64,000 nucleotides of DNA, from contig JAEZUM010000055.1 in NCBI GenBank assembly GCA_023421075.1, positions 79,350 to 143,349 on the forward strand. The letters are read 5' to 3'. The notes beneath the pieces were generated by a model. The model was not told the DNA's origin, did no database searches, and saw only the letters and a program-made list of their open reading frames with translations. Made by a program: the position numbers and the translations under genes. Within the stretch, counting starts at the first letter, position 1. Each line of letters starts with the position of its first letter. This document shows positions 34,236-42,968 of this stretch, one piece after another. Origin of the DNA: Bacillota bacterium. Lineage in GTDB: Bacteria; Bacillota; Clostridia; Lachnospirales; Lachnospiraceae.

Positions 34236-34264
34236 ATTGTTCTCATCCTTTCTTGTGTATGTAC

Positions 34265-34456
34265 TTATGCTTCGATCATGATTACAGATACCGGGCAGCT
34301 ATCCTCTGCTTCCTTTGCAGAAGCCTCAGCATCCGACGGAATAGGAGAGGTATATACCTCGGCAAGCCCTTCTGCATCCATACGAAAAACTTCAGGGCAG
34401 GTATCGGAGCAAAGACCGCAGCCAATACATCCATTACGTTCTATAAATGCTTTCAT
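34265..34456 (-). CDS. Single [4Fe-4S] ferredoxin
   Basis: This is a 63-residue electron carrier. Three cluster ligands are in CIGCGLCSDTCPEVF near residues 10-24, and the fourth ligand is in SCPVSVIMIE near 54, a pattern for one [4Fe-4S] cluster. The second cluster of 2[4Fe-4S] types is replaced by a loop. ATGGAGG precedes the ATG. It is first in an operon with ferritin and divergent from rubredoxin. Confidence 0.93.
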   Translation of the reverse strand: MKAFIERNGCIGCGLCSDTCPEVFRMDAEGLAEVYTSPIPSDAEASAKEAEDSCPVSVIMIEA

Positions 34457-34573
34457 AAAATACCTCCATTCAAATAATTATTAATAGCTTGTTCTATTCT
34501 GTCTTAAATATGATGACAATATTATTATAACATAGAAAATTGTGTTTGTAATGGTTAATTTTTCTTTTTATTG

Positions 34574-34602
34574 TTGAGATTTCCATGAAATTATGCTATG
34601 AT
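34574..34602 (+). promoter_or_regulatory. Rubredoxin promoter
   Basis: TTGAGA (34574-34579) and TATGAT (34597-34602) are 17 bases apart, about 95 bases upstream of the rubredoxin start codon. Confidence 0.6.
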
Positions 34603-34696
34603 ACTGTTATGTACGTAGCTTACGAAATCTATCGTAGGAATATACATATTATTGCAGAGACATGTTTAAACTACTAATTGAAATGGAGGTTATAAT

Positions 34697-34855
34697 ATGA
34701 AAAAATACGAATGTACAGCTTGTGGCTACATTTACGATGAAGCATTAGGTGATCCGGATGGTGGCATCGCTCCCGGAACAAAGTGGGAAGATATTCCCGA
34801 GGATTGGGTTTGCCCGGTATGTGGCGTAGGCAAGGATGGTTTTGAAGCAGTTTAA
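34697..34855 (+). CDS. Rubredoxin
   Basis: This is a 52-residue one-iron electron-transfer protein, easily missed because of its length. The two Cys knuckles are ECTACGYIYD at residues 5-14 and WVCPVCGVGKDGFE at 37-50, with the typical middle DGGIAPGTKWEDIPEDW. ATGGAGG lies well placed before the ATG. Rubredoxin commonly passes electrons to rubrerythrin-, reductase- or oxidase-type proteins in oxygen defence, which fits the neighbouring ferredoxin and ferritin. A strong terminator follows. Confidence 0.97.
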   Translation: MKKYECTACGYIYDEALGDPDGGIAPGTKWEDIPEDWVCPVCGVGKDGFEAV

Positions 34856-34866
34856 GAATAAAAAAT

Positions 34867-34918
34867 AAAGCTGTCTCGCACGAGCTTCTCATCGGAGTCG
34901 TTGTAAGACAGCTTTTTT
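34867..34918 (+). terminator. Rubredoxin terminator
   Basis: AAAGCTGTCT (34867-34876) pairs with AGACAGCTTT (34906-34915), and the strand ends in six Ts. Confidence 0.88.
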
Positions 34919-35057
34919 ACGCATTTCGATAATAAGAACTATAAAATCCATTGACATAGTAGGAATAACAAATTATTATATTGTGGACGCGATTAATTCA
35001 TAAGTTAATACGGTTTTTGATTTAAAACTGTAATAGGATACAAGGAGAGATATTAGA

Positions 35058-35813
35058 ATGAATCAATTTTCCAGAACAGAGCTTCTATTGGGAAAAGAAG
35101 GAATGGACAAGTTAAAGAATTCCAGGGTTGCAGTCTTTGGGATCGGCGGAGTCGGTGGTTTTACGGTAGAGGCGCTTGCCCGTAGTGGTGTTGGAAGCTT
35201 CGATCTGATTGATGATGATAAGGTATGCCTTACGAATGTTAATCGTCAGCTCATCGCTACGATTAAGACTGTAGGCAAATATAAAGTTGATGTTATGAAG
35301 GAACGAATTTTGGAGATCAATCCGAGAGCTCAGGTAGAGGTGCATCAATGCTTCTATATGCCGGATACAGCAGATCAGTTCGATTTTTCAAAGTATGATT
35401 ATATCGTGGACGCGATCGATACCGTATCTGCTAAGATTGATTTGGTGCTGCGAGCACAAGAGAAAAACATTCCGATTATCAGCTGTATGGGAGCCGGAAA
35501 TAAGCTGGATCCTACACGGTTTGAAGTGACGGATATCTATAAAACCTCTGTTTGTCCTTTGGCTAGGGTAATGCGAAGGGAACTGAAGAACAGAGGAGTT
35601 AAGAAATTGAAGGTAGTATATTCGAAGGAAGAGGCAAGAAAACCCTTAGAGGACATGTCGCTCAGCTGCAAGACAAATTGCATCTGCCCTCCGGGTTCAG
35701 AGCAGAGGTGCACCGTAAAACGCCAGATTCCTGGAAGTATCTCCTTTGTACCTTCGGTAGCAGGTTTGATTATCGCAGGTGAAGTTGTCAAGGATATTAC
35801 AGGGGTAAGGTAG
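35058..35813 (+). CDS. tcdA: tRNA threonylcarbamoyladenosine dehydratase (TcdA/CsdL-type E1-like protein)
   Basis: TcdA uses ATP to cyclise the t6A37 modification of tRNA to ct6A. The 251-residue ThiF/E1-like protein opens with FSRTELLLGKEGMDKL, then the nucleotide-binding VFGIGGVGGFTVEALARSGVG near residue 28, the LTNVNRQLIA segment near 60 and DAIDTVSAKIDL near 118. The TcdA-like CPLARVMRRELKNRG is near 167. CKTNCICPPGSEQRC suggests a Cys-rich patch. ACAAGGAGAG precedes the ATG. The next gene starts about 75 bases downstream. Confidence 0.9.
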   Translation: MNQFSRTELLLGKEGMDKLKNSRVAVFGIGGVGGFTVEALARSGVGSFDLIDDDKVCLTNVNRQLIATIKTVGKYKVDVMKERILEINPRAQVEVHQCFYMPDTADQFDFSKYDYIVDAIDTVSAKIDLVLRAQEKNIPIISCMGAGNKLDPTRFEVTDIYKTSVCPLARVMRRELKNRGVKKLKVVYSKEEARKPLEDMSLSCKTNCICPPGSEQRCTVKRQIPGSISFVPSVAGLIIAGEVVKDITGVR

Positions 35814-35887
35814 AATTACCTCGAACTTTGCTGATGGATAAATTACTCGATAAAGGCCGAGGACGAATCGGCAGAATGGAGACGGAT

Positions 35888-36619
35888 ATGATAGGGCTGG
35901 GGACACTTGCGAATATGGCTGCGATTCTGATTGGATCAACCATAGGATTAATACTTCAGGGAGGTTTAAAACAAAGATTTCAATCTACAATTATGAATGC
36001 ACTCGGTCTTGCTGTGATGTTTGTTGGAATTAGCGGAGCACTGCAGGGGCTATTTGTAGTGAACAAAGATGGCTTAGAGACTGCTAATGTTATGCTGATG
36101 ATTATATCGTTGGCAATCGGTGCTTTCATCGGAGAGCTGATTGATATCGAGACACGACTGGATCATGTAGGAGAATGGATTAAAGCTACCTTGAAGGTTA
36201 AGGGAGAGAAGGGGCAGAACTTTGTTGAAGGCTTTGTCAATAGTTCCTTGCTCTTCTGTATCGGAGCGATGGCGATCATCGGTTCTTTGCAGGATGGACT
36301 GTCCGGTGACGCCTTAACCCTTTATGGCAAATCCATCATCGACGGTACAGTGGCTATATTCTTTGCTTCTACCCTTGGAATCGGAGTCTTTTTCTCAATT
36401 ATTCCCTTGGGTATCTATCAGGGGCTGATTACGATATCCGCCAAATACATAGAACCCTATCTCAGTGATCAGATGGTGGCGAACATTTCCTTTATTGGTT
36501 CCATATTGATCTTTGGTATCGGAATTAATATGATATTCGGCAAAAAGATTAAATGTGGTAATATACTACCGGCCGTTCTGGTACCGGTAGTGTATGAATT
36601 ATTGATGAAGTTATTTTAA
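35888..36619 (+). CDS. DUF554 family membrane protein (YdfK/YqgA-like)
   Basis: This is a 243-residue integral membrane protein with about seven hydrophobic segments. The family start MIGLGTLANMAAILIGS and the segment FVNSSLLFCIGAMAIIGSLQ near residue 115 mark it as DUF554, whose role is unknown (a transporter has been suggested). The open frame extends 20 codons upstream, but GGAG six bases before the ATG at 35888 and the family N-terminus decide the start. It is probably co-transcribed with tcdA and is followed by a strong terminator. Confidence 0.85.
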   Translation: MIGLGTLANMAAILIGSTIGLILQGGLKQRFQSTIMNALGLAVMFVGISGALQGLFVVNKDGLETANVMLMIISLAIGAFIGELIDIETRLDHVGEWIKATLKVKGEKGQNFVEGFVNSSLLFCIGAMAIIGSLQDGLSGDALTLYGKSIIDGTVAIFFASTLGIGVFFSIIPLGIYQGLITISAKYIEPYLSDQMVANISFIGSILIFGIGINMIFGKKIKCGNILPAVLVPVVYELLMKLF

Positions 36620-36634
36620 ACCATTGTAAATGAG

Positions 36635-36706
36635 ACCTCTCAGTTACCTGCTCCTTAACCCGAAGCTATGTCCGGGTTAAGGAGCAGGTAACCGGGAGGT
36701 TTTTTG
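36635..36706 (+). terminator. Terminator after the DUF554 gene
   Basis: A long stem: ACCTCTC and GTTACCTGCTCCTTAACCCG on the left against the complementary right arm from 36672 to 36700, with one small internal mismatch, then six Ts. The stem is over 25 bp, long for a simple terminator. Confidence 0.88.
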
Positions 36707-36830
36707 TATATTTATGCGATGAAAATTTATAACAAAAGAATGTAAAAATATGGGTATTCTGTTGACTTTCGATCCACATATTTTATAATAAATGTTAAAA
36801 TATGTAAATTAATTGGAGGAGAAGTCAAGA

Positions 36831-37037
36831 ATGAAACGGCAGCTGTTTCAACAGACAGGGAAAATAATAAAACTGGTATTCATTGGTTCTGTATTACTGT
36901 TTATTGCTCTATTTCTAATGAAAACTCCACTTTCTGATACGAAAAATCAATATTTTGATCTTCGGTCGGCAGTACTTATTTCAATAGGTTTTGCAGCAAG
37001 CTTTCGTACGATGCTGTGCTGCAGAAAAAAAGTATGA
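36831..37037 (+). CDS. Small membrane protein of unknown function
   Basis: The product has 68 residues and two hydrophobic segments (about residues 13-31 and 48-60), with a basic N-terminus and a C-terminus ending CCRKKV. GGAGG lies 11 bases before the ATG at 36831; an upstream in-frame TTG includes the ribosome-binding site itself and is rejected. No family recognised. It lies just before the citrate synthase-like operon promoter and is separately transcribed. Confidence 0.5.
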   Translation: MKRQLFQQTGKIIKLVFIGSVLLFIALFLMKTPLSDTKNQYFDLRSAVLISIGFAASFRTMLCCRKKV

Positions 37038-37044
37038 AAGGCTA

Positions 37045-37073
37045 TTGACAATACAAGTATTATTGTATACAAT
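37045..37073 (+). promoter_or_regulatory. Promoter with GntR-type palindrome upstream of the citrate synthase-like gene
   Basis: TTGACA (37045-37050) and TACAAT (37068-37073) are 17 bases apart. A perfect 12-base palindrome, ATTGTATACAAT (37062-37073), overlaps the -10 box, and ATACAA/TTGTAT (37051-37056 and 37063-37068) forms a second repeat. The core GT-N-AC is typical of GntR/FadR operators, and the operon ends with such a regulator. Confidence 0.7.
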
Positions 37074-37111
37074 AGAACAAATTCAAAACTTTGAGATAGG
37101 AGAGTATAATT

Positions 37112-38521
37112 ATGAATGAAAGAAAAGTCCATATCAATCCTCACAACAATCTATTGCAACTCGAGGAACCGATCTATACCTTGGTAGATGTTGATGAGCC
37201 GAACACTTTTCGTGGCCTGTTCCCGTACAATGAGATTCCGAAGATAGCTTTCAATGATCGTATTGTTCCGCATAATCTTCCGGATGAAATCTTTATTACA
37301 GATACCACCTTCCGTGATGGTCAACAGTCCAGAGCTCCCTATACGACAGAACAGATAGTAACAATGTACGATTATTTCCATCGTCTCGGCGGACCGAAGG
37401 GTTTGATCCGTCAGAGTGAGTTCTTCTTATATAGTAAGAAGGACAGAGATGCGGTCTATAAATGTATGGAGAGGGGTTATGAGTTCCCCGAGGTTACCTC
37501 CTGGATCAGAGCCAGTAAGAGCGATTTCCAATTAGTAAAGGACATCGGAATGAAGGAGACAGGTATCTTGGTTAGCTGCTCCGATTATCATATCTTCTAC
37601 AAGATGAAGATGACTAGAAAGGAAGCAATGAACCACTATCTGAGCGTGGTCAGAGAATGTCTTGAGACCGGAATTGCAGCAAGATGTCATCTGGAGGATA
37701 TTACCCGTTCCGATATTCACGGCTTTGTTATTCCCTTCTGTAGTGAGTTGATGAAGTTAAGTAAGGAATATAATATTCCGGTTAAGATCAGAGCCTGCGA
37801 TACCATGGGCTATGGTGTGAATTTCTCCGGTGCGGTTATTCCGAGATCCGTTCAGGGTATTATATATGGTATCATGACCCATGCCGGTGTACCCTCCAAA
37901 TGGTTGGAGTGGCATGGACATAATGATTTCTACAAAGCGGTATCCAATTCAACAACTGCTTGGTTATATGGTGCCAGCGGTGTTAACTGTTCCTTATTCG
38001 GCATCGGAGAGCGTACCGGTAATACCCCGTTAGAGGCTATGGTATTCGAATATGCACAATTAAAGGGAACCCTGGATGGTATGGATACTACGGCAATCAC
38101 GGATCTTGCACAGTGGTTTGAGAGGGAGATCGGTTATCGCGTTCCCTCCAGAACACCCTTTGTAGGGAAGAACTTCAATGTTACCCGTGCCGGTATTCAT
38201 GCTGACGGCTTACTAAAGAACGAAGAGATCTATAATATTTTTGATACTGAGAAATTCTTAAACCGACCGGTGTTAGTGGCAGTATCCAACACCTCCGGCC
38301 TGGCAGGAATAGCACACTGGATTAATACTTATTATAAGCTGAAGGGCGAGAAAGCCATCGGTAAGGATAACCCGGTTGTTCAAAAAATCAAAGAATGGGT
38401 TGACAAGGAATACGACGAAGGTCGTGTGACGGTTATCACGGATGATGAGCTAATCGAGATCATTCGCTCGACAGAACAGGAACTTGGTGCAAAAATCGTC
38501 GATGATTCACATATAAATTGA
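37112..38521 (+). CDS. DRE-TIM metallolyase, probable citrate (Re)-synthase / homocitrate-isopropylmalate synthase family
   Basis: This 469-residue enzyme condenses acetyl-CoA with a 2-keto acid. The DRE-TIM signature is ITDTTFRDGQQSRAPYT near residues 62-78, and the metal-site HGHNDFYKAVSNS is near 270. Compared with 2-isopropylmalate synthase it has a 60-residue N-terminal extension and lacks a clear LeuA allosteric domain. The next gene encodes an isocitrate/isopropylmalate dehydrogenase relative, and leu genes are absent, so a Re-type citrate synthase that starts glutamate synthesis in Clostridia is the best reading. Homocitrate or isopropylmalate synthase is possible. GGAGAG precedes the ATG. 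Confidence 0.7.
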   Translation: MNERKVHINPHNNLLQLEEPIYTLVDVDEPNTFRGLFPYNEIPKIAFNDRIVPHNLPDEIFITDTTFRDGQQSRAPYTTEQIVTMYDYFHRLGGPKGLIRQSEFFLYSKKDRDAVYKCMERGYEFPEVTSWIRASKSDFQLVKDIGMKETGILVSCSDYHIFYKMKMTRKEAMNHYLSVVRECLETGIAARCHLEDITRSDIHGFVIPFCSELMKLSKEYNIPVKIRACDTMGYGVNFSGAVIPRSVQGIIYGIMTHAGVPSKWLEWHGHNDFYKAVSNSTTAWLYGASGVNCSLFGIGERTGNTPLEAMVFEYAQLKGTLDGMDTTAITDLAQWFEREIGYRVPSRTPFVGKNFNVTRAGIHADGLLKNEEIYNIFDTEKFLNRPVLVAVSNTSGLAGIAHWINTYYKLKGEKAIGKDNPVVQKIKEWVDKEYDEGRVTVITDDELIEIIRSTEQELGAKIVDDSHIN

Positions 38522-38632
38522 CAAGCCATCTAAACCAGAATAAAATAGAGGATGGCTACCGTTTAAAATACATTCTTTATGGAGCAGAGTGCATACTTTG
38601 CCGATCGAATAAAGTTATATATGGAGGATGCA

Positions 38633-39799
38633 ATGATATCAGCAGAGAAAATTGAAGCAGCAAAAGAACAATTTGGCAGGTTGCTTGAGGAGCAGTTAAA
38701 AAGAGTAGAAGTAATGAAGGCACAAGGCGATTTTATCGATTATAAGTCACTGGATAAAATTATTATCGGTGTATGTGGTGGAGATGGAATTGGACCTGCG
38801 ATTACCGGACAGGCACAGAGAATTCTGGAATACCTGTTACAGAAGGATATTCAGGCAGGAAAGGTTGAGTTTCGCGTTATAGATGGTCTTACCATTGAAC
38901 GTAGAGCGGTAGAAAATGCTGCAATTCCCCCGGCTGTTCTGGAAGAATTAAAGAAGTGTCATGTTATTCTGAAAGGACCTACCACGACTCCAAGAAAGGG
39001 TGATCCGTGGCCGAATGTTGAGAGTGCAAATGTAGCAATGCGTAAGGAGCTCGATCTGTTTGCAAATGTAAGACCGGTTCGTATACCGGAGCAGGGTATT
39101 GACTGGACCTTCTATCGTGAGAATACAGAGGGTGCTTATGCAGTAGGCAGCAAAGGGGTACATGTAACTGAGGACCTTGGTGTTGACTTTACAATTGCTA
39201 CCACTCAGGGAACGGAGAGAATTATTCGTGCAGCCTTTGAATTCGCGAAAGCAAACGGTAAGACTCGAGTAACTGCGGTTACTAAGGCGAATATCATTAA
39301 GACTACCGATGGTAAATTCCTTGACATCTTCCGTGAAATAGCACAGGATTATCCGAATATTACAGCGGATGACTGGTATATTGATATTATGACAGCGAAG
39401 CTGGTGGATGAAAAGAGAAGAAAAGACTTCCAGGTGGTTGTACTTCCCAACCTGTATGGCGATATTATTACGGATGAAGCCGCTGAGTTTCAAGGTGGTG
39501 TCGGAACTGCCGGCAGCGCCAATATCGGTAAGAGATATTCCATGTTTGAGGCAATTCACGGTTCTGCTCCCCGTATGGTGGACGAGGGAAGAGATATCTA
39601 CGCAGATCCCTGCAGTATGATCCGTGCCGGTGCGATGCTTCTGGCTCATATCGGTTATACCAAGGAGGCAGACAAGATGTATCGTGCGCTTGATATCTGT
39701 ACTGTTACTGAACGCAAGGTATTCACTACCGGAAGATCTACTGGTGCAACCGGTGCTCAGTTTGCCGATTATCTGATGGAAACCATTGAAAACATGTAA
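38633..39799 (+). CDS. Isocitrate/isopropylmalate dehydrogenase family protein (probable NAD-isocitrate dehydrogenase)
   Basis: This is a metal-dependent oxidative decarboxylase of 388 residues. The core starts IIIGVCGGDGIGPAITGQAQ; substrate and metal segments include FYRENTEGAYAVG near 150 and LPNLYGDIITDEAAEFQGG near 285; the NAD loop is FEAIHGSAPRM near 327. A charged helical extension of about 45 residues precedes the core. The open frame begins at 38579 without a ribosome-binding site; GGAGG five bases before the ATG at 38633 decides the start. Linked to the citrate synthase-like gene, isocitrate is the likeliest substrate, giving 2-oxoglutarate. Confidence 0.78.
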   Translation: MISAEKIEAAKEQFGRLLEEQLKRVEVMKAQGDFIDYKSLDKIIIGVCGGDGIGPAITGQAQRILEYLLQKDIQAGKVEFRVIDGLTIERRAVENAAIPPAVLEELKKCHVILKGPTTTPRKGDPWPNVESANVAMRKELDLFANVRPVRIPEQGIDWTFYRENTEGAYAVGSKGVHVTEDLGVDFTIATTQGTERIIRAAFEFAKANGKTRVTAVTKANIIKTTDGKFLDIFREIAQDYPNITADDWYIDIMTAKLVDEKRRKDFQVVVLPNLYGDIITDEAAEFQGGVGTAGSANIGKRYSMFEAIHGSAPRMVDEGRDIYADPCSMIRAGAMLLAHIGYTKEADKMYRALDICTVTERKVFTTGRSTGATGAQFADYLMETIENM

Positions 39800-39816
39800 T
39801 AAAAATATATTATGAC

Positions 39817-39848
39817 AGCTGCCCATAGCCCGTAGGCTATGGGTAGCT
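39817..39848 (+). terminator. Hairpin between isocitrate dehydrogenase-like gene and gntR
   Basis: AGCTGCCCATAGCC (39817-39830) pairs with 39835-39848 (one G-U or mismatch). A weak T-tract suggests partial termination, so gntR may be read through from the operon. Confidence 0.6.
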
Positions 39849-39886
39849 TATATCAATTCCTGAAGTAAAGTTAAGGAGGGAATTTT

Positions 39887-40555
39887 TTGGAAGATTTTGA
39901 TCTTCATAAAGAAGTGACCGATAAATATTCCTTGCGAGGTCGTGTGTTCAATAAGCTGAGGGAAGATATACTATCCGGGGTTTATCAGGAAAACGAAGAG
40001 TTGAAGGAAAATACCATCGGCATGGAGCTTGGGGTTAGTCGTACGCCGGTTAGAGAAGCTTTACGCCAGCTCGAACTGGAGGGACTGGTTACCATGATAC
40101 CGAATAAGGGTGCCTATGTAACCGGCATTACGCAAAAGGACATTCATGATATCTATGTGATTCGTTCTTATCTGGAAGGATTGTGTGCCAGATGGGCTTG
40201 TGAGCATATTACAGAAACGCAGATTGAGGCCTTGGACGAGGTATTGTACTTATCCGAATTTCATGCCAGGAGAAGTCATTATGAACAATTGGTCGAGCTG
40301 GATAACAAGTTCCATGAATTAATCTATCGCGCCAGCGGCAGTAAGATTTTGGATCATGTACTCTCTGATTTTCATCACTATGTGGAACGAGTGCGAAAGA
40401 TCACCTTAGCTGCTCCGGACAGAGCAAAAAAATCAAGCCAGGAGCATGCCGCCATACTAGATGCAATCCGAAAACGTGACGGACAGCTGGCCGAAGCCCT
40501 AGCCCATGAACATATCATAAACACTATAAAAAATATTAGTGAAAAGGGATTATAA
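39887..40555 (+). CDS. GntR-family (FadR subfamily) regulator
   Basis: This is a 222-residue regulator with a TTG start, preceded by AAGGAGGG. The N-terminal winged helix shows LREDILSGVYQENEELKENTIGMELGVSRTPVREALRQLE (given here in parts: LREDILSGVY, then SRTPVREALRQLE). A helical FCD ligand domain follows, with VIRSYLEGLCARWA near residue 85 and DNKFHELIYRASGS near 144. FCD members bind organic acids, often citrate or related acids, which suits its place after the citrate synthase-like genes. It probably binds the palindrome in the operon promoter. Confidence 0.88.
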   Translation: MEDFDLHKEVTDKYSLRGRVFNKLREDILSGVYQENEELKENTIGMELGVSRTPVREALRQLELEGLVTMIPNKGAYVTGITQKDIHDIYVIRSYLEGLCARWACEHITETQIEALDEVLYLSEFHARRSHYEQLVELDNKFHELIYRASGSKILDHVLSDFHHYVERVRKITLAAPDRAKKSSQEHAAILDAIRKRDGQLAEALAHEHIINTIKNISEKGL

Positions 40556-40703
40556 AAATTTTTTGACGATAAGAGTATATGAATATGAGAATATAAATAA
40601 GAGATTGTCAGATAACTCATATCTTATGTTTACTAGAAAATGGTGTGAAATTCGCTATGTAATTTCGGCAAAAAAATGTTTCGGTATTACAAAGTATGAG
40701 GTT
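40556..40703. other. Intergenic stretch after gntR
   Basis: About 150 bases, AT-rich, with open frames lacking ribosome-binding sites. It leads into the long hairpin element B. No gene supported. Confidence 0.4.
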
Positions 40704-40911
40704 GACTGGCGTTCAATTCTTATAACAGGAAAGGTGCTTTAAGGATTTCCCATAATACACTGTTTGACGAACGGCCTATCATAATGTGTGGCAAAAGGCG
40801 AACATTTATGTTCGACTATACGGCATACATTATGATAGGGTGTACGTCAACCTGTGTGTGAGGGAAGTCCTTGAAGCACCTTTCCATTTTGATGACTGGA
40901 TTACGCCAGTC
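40704..40911. repeat. 208-base interrupted long hairpin (element B)
   Basis: Paired blocks from ends to centre: GACTGGCG (40704-40711) with 40904-40911; 40728-40745 with 40868-40885 (18 bp, one G-U); 40746-40751 with 40862-40867; TTGACG (40764-40769) with 40845-40850; 40775-40790 with 40824-40839 (16 bp, one G-U). The tip is CGAACA-TTTA-TGTTCG (40799-40814). It lies between convergent gntR and the ABC-F gene. It shares TGTTTGACGA and AAGGAT segments at equivalent places with element A. Confidence 0.8.
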
Positions 40912-40927
40912 CTATCATTTGATTTGG

Positions 40928-42907
40928 TTATTCCTCCGAAGCCAGCTGCTCCCACTGTTCCAGCAGCTGTTCCAGTCGTTGTTCAATCGATTTCTTCTCA
41001 TCGTTTAGTTCAAGCAATCGCTGCACATTAGTGAAGATTTCTTCTTTCGTCAACAGTGCATCGATTTCTTCGTTTCGAAGCTCCAGCTCATGAATCTCAT
41101 CCTCGGTCTTCTTTAGATCATTCTTACGTTTTCTGCTTCTTGCCTGTTCCTCTTTCTGTTGTTGCCAGTTCTGTTTATTCTCGCTCTCTATATCCTGGTT
41201 GTTTCCTCCACCGGAGGAGAACGGAAAGGCAGCCGGGAAAGCACCCGGTCGGTTACTCTGGATAGGAGCAGTATTCACAGCCCTCTTCAGATAGGCTGCT
41301 TCCACCTCCGGCTTTTTCTCCAGATAGTAATCATAGTTACCGATATAGTTAAGAAGGCTTTGTTCGGTTAAATCAAGAATTCTGGTTGCAGTCTTATTAA
41401 TAAAATAACGATCGTGAGAAACATAAAGGACAGTCCCACTATAGTGATTAATGGCATTCTCCAGGATTTCTTTTGAGGTGATATCCAGATGGTTGGTAGG
41501 CTCATCAAGTATTAGGAGATTCGCTTCCGACAACATAAGCTTTGCCAGGGATACACGTCCGCGCTCACCACCACTGATGTCTTTTATCCGTTTGAATACA
41601 TCATCCTCCGTAAACAAAAAGGCAGCTAAAATGTTACGTACGGTAGTGTTGTCTAAGTTCGGATACTCATCCTGTAACTCTTCGAACAGAGTTTTGTCCG
41701 GATTGAGGACTTGATGCTCCTGGTCGTAATAACCGACATGAACCTTGGCACCCAGTCTGACTTCTCCGTCATCCGCAGAGACCTGCCCGTTGATAATCTT
41801 AAGGATGGTAGTTTTTCCGGTACCGTTATTACCGATGATTGCAACCTTCTCGCCTCGCTTGATATCAAAATTCAAATCGGTAAAAAGGGTAAGCTTATCA
41901 TAGGATTTGGATAAGCCTTGTATGGTTAGAACATCGTTGCCACTGGTAATCCTGGGCTCTAAGTCAAAATGCATCTGGGTATGATCGGTAGGACGTTCCA
42001 CTCGTTCTATCTTATCAAGCATTTTCTCACGGCTTTCCGCCCGTTTGATGGATTTTTCGCGATTAAAGGAGCGGAGCTTCGCAATAACCTCCTCTTGATG
42101 TTTGATCTCCTGCTGTTGATTCAGATACTGCTTCAACATCGCATTGCGAAGCATGGCTTTCTTGGTGGCATATTCCGAATAATTTCCTTCGAAAGTGGTA
42201 CACTTGGTATTATCAAGCTCGACAACCTTGGATACTACCTTATCCAGGAAGTAGCGATCATGCGCAACAACAATGACCGCACCATTATAATTCAGAAGGA
42301 AGGTTTCTAACCACGCGATGGAGATTAGATCAAGATGGTTTGTCGGCTCATCGAGTAGTATAATATCCGGTTTTGAGAGGAGCAGCTTACCAAGAGCAAT
42401 TCGTGTCTTCTGACCGCCTGATAAGGTGTTCACCTTTTTCTCGAAATCCTCCTCGCGAAAGCCGAGACCTTTTAAGATACCGGTAACCTCACTTTGGTAG
42501 GCATAACCGTTCTTCAATTCAAATTCATGCGTCATTCTGGTGTAAGAAGTTAGCATTTGGTTCAGAACATCACCTTCCGCATGCTTCATTTCTTGTTCCA
42601 GAGTACGAATACTACGGTCCAGATCAATGACGTCCTGTTTCACAGTCATCATCTCGGATAGAATAGAATTGTCTGAGGACAGATTCTGATGCTGAGCTAA
42701 GTAGCCGATGGAACTTCCCTTTGACAAAATAACCTCGCCTTCATCCGCACCCAGCTCTTTCATGATTATTTTTAATAAAGTAGACTTTCCTGCACCATTG
42801 ATACCTACAATTGCAGCCTTCTCCCGTTCATTTACATGAAAGGAGACAGCGGATAGGATCTGTGTTGTGCCAAAGGCCTTACTGATATTGTTACATGCAA
42901 GTATCAC
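40928..42907 (-). CDS. ABC-F family ATPase (YdiF/Uup/EttA-like)
   Basis: This is a 659-residue soluble protein with two ATP-binding cassettes and no membrane segment. It acts at the ribosome in translation or antibiotic protection. Cassette 1 has GINGAGKST near residue 36 and LSGGQKTRIALGKLLL near 145; cassette 2 has GNNGTGKTT near 358 and SGGERGRVSLAKL near 445; both have LLDEPTNHLD-type Walker B regions. A basic inter-domain linker lies between, and a coiled coil (NDLKKTEDEIHELELRNEE) forms the C-terminus. The GTG start at 42907 follows GGAGG. It is a lone gene; translation-factor and resistance roles cannot be separated by sequence. Confidence 0.93.
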   Translation of the reverse strand: MILACNNISKAFGTTQILSAVSFHVNEREKAAIVGINGAGKSTLLKIIMKELGADEGEVILSKGSSIGYLAQHQNLSSDNSILSEMMTVKQDVIDLDRSIRTLEQEMKHAEGDVLNQMLTSYTRMTHEFELKNGYAYQSEVTGILKGLGFREEDFEKKVNTLSGGQKTRIALGKLLLSKPDIILLDEPTNHLDLISIAWLETFLLNYNGAVIVVAHDRYFLDKVVSKVVELDNTKCTTFEGNYSEYATKKAMLRNAMLKQYLNQQQEIKHQEEVIAKLRSFNREKSIKRAESREKMLDKIERVERPTDHTQMHFDLEPRITSGNDVLTIQGLSKSYDKLTLFTDLNFDIKRGEKVAIIGNNGTGKTTILKIINGQVSADDGEVRLGAKVHVGYYDQEHQVLNPDKTLFEELQDEYPNLDNTTVRNILAAFLFTEDDVFKRIKDISGGERGRVSLAKLMLSEANLLILDEPTNHLDITSKEILENAINHYSGTVLYVSHDRYFINKTATRILDLTEQSLLNYIGNYDYYLEKKPEVEAAYLKRAVNTAPIQSNRPGAFPAAFPFSSGGGNNQDIESENKQNWQQQKEEQARSRKRKNDLKKTEDEIHELELRNEEIDALLTKEEIFTNVQRLLELNDEKKSIEQRLEQLLEQWEQLASEE

Positions 42908-42968
42908 TCTTTACCTCCATGATGGCACTCTGAGCCATCCTAATTAATACTCGAAAGAAGTCTGGCAG

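Noticed and set aside
34674..34892. A 72-codon minus-strand frame over the rubredoxin region
   Set aside because: The plus strand encodes an unmistakable rubredoxin with a good ribosome-binding site; the minus frame has no features.
38948..39826. A 292-codon open frame on the minus strand, antisense to the isocitrate dehydrogenase-like gene
   Set aside because: It is the mirror of a strongly conserved coding gene, has no family pattern and no ribosome-binding site; a codon-bias shadow.
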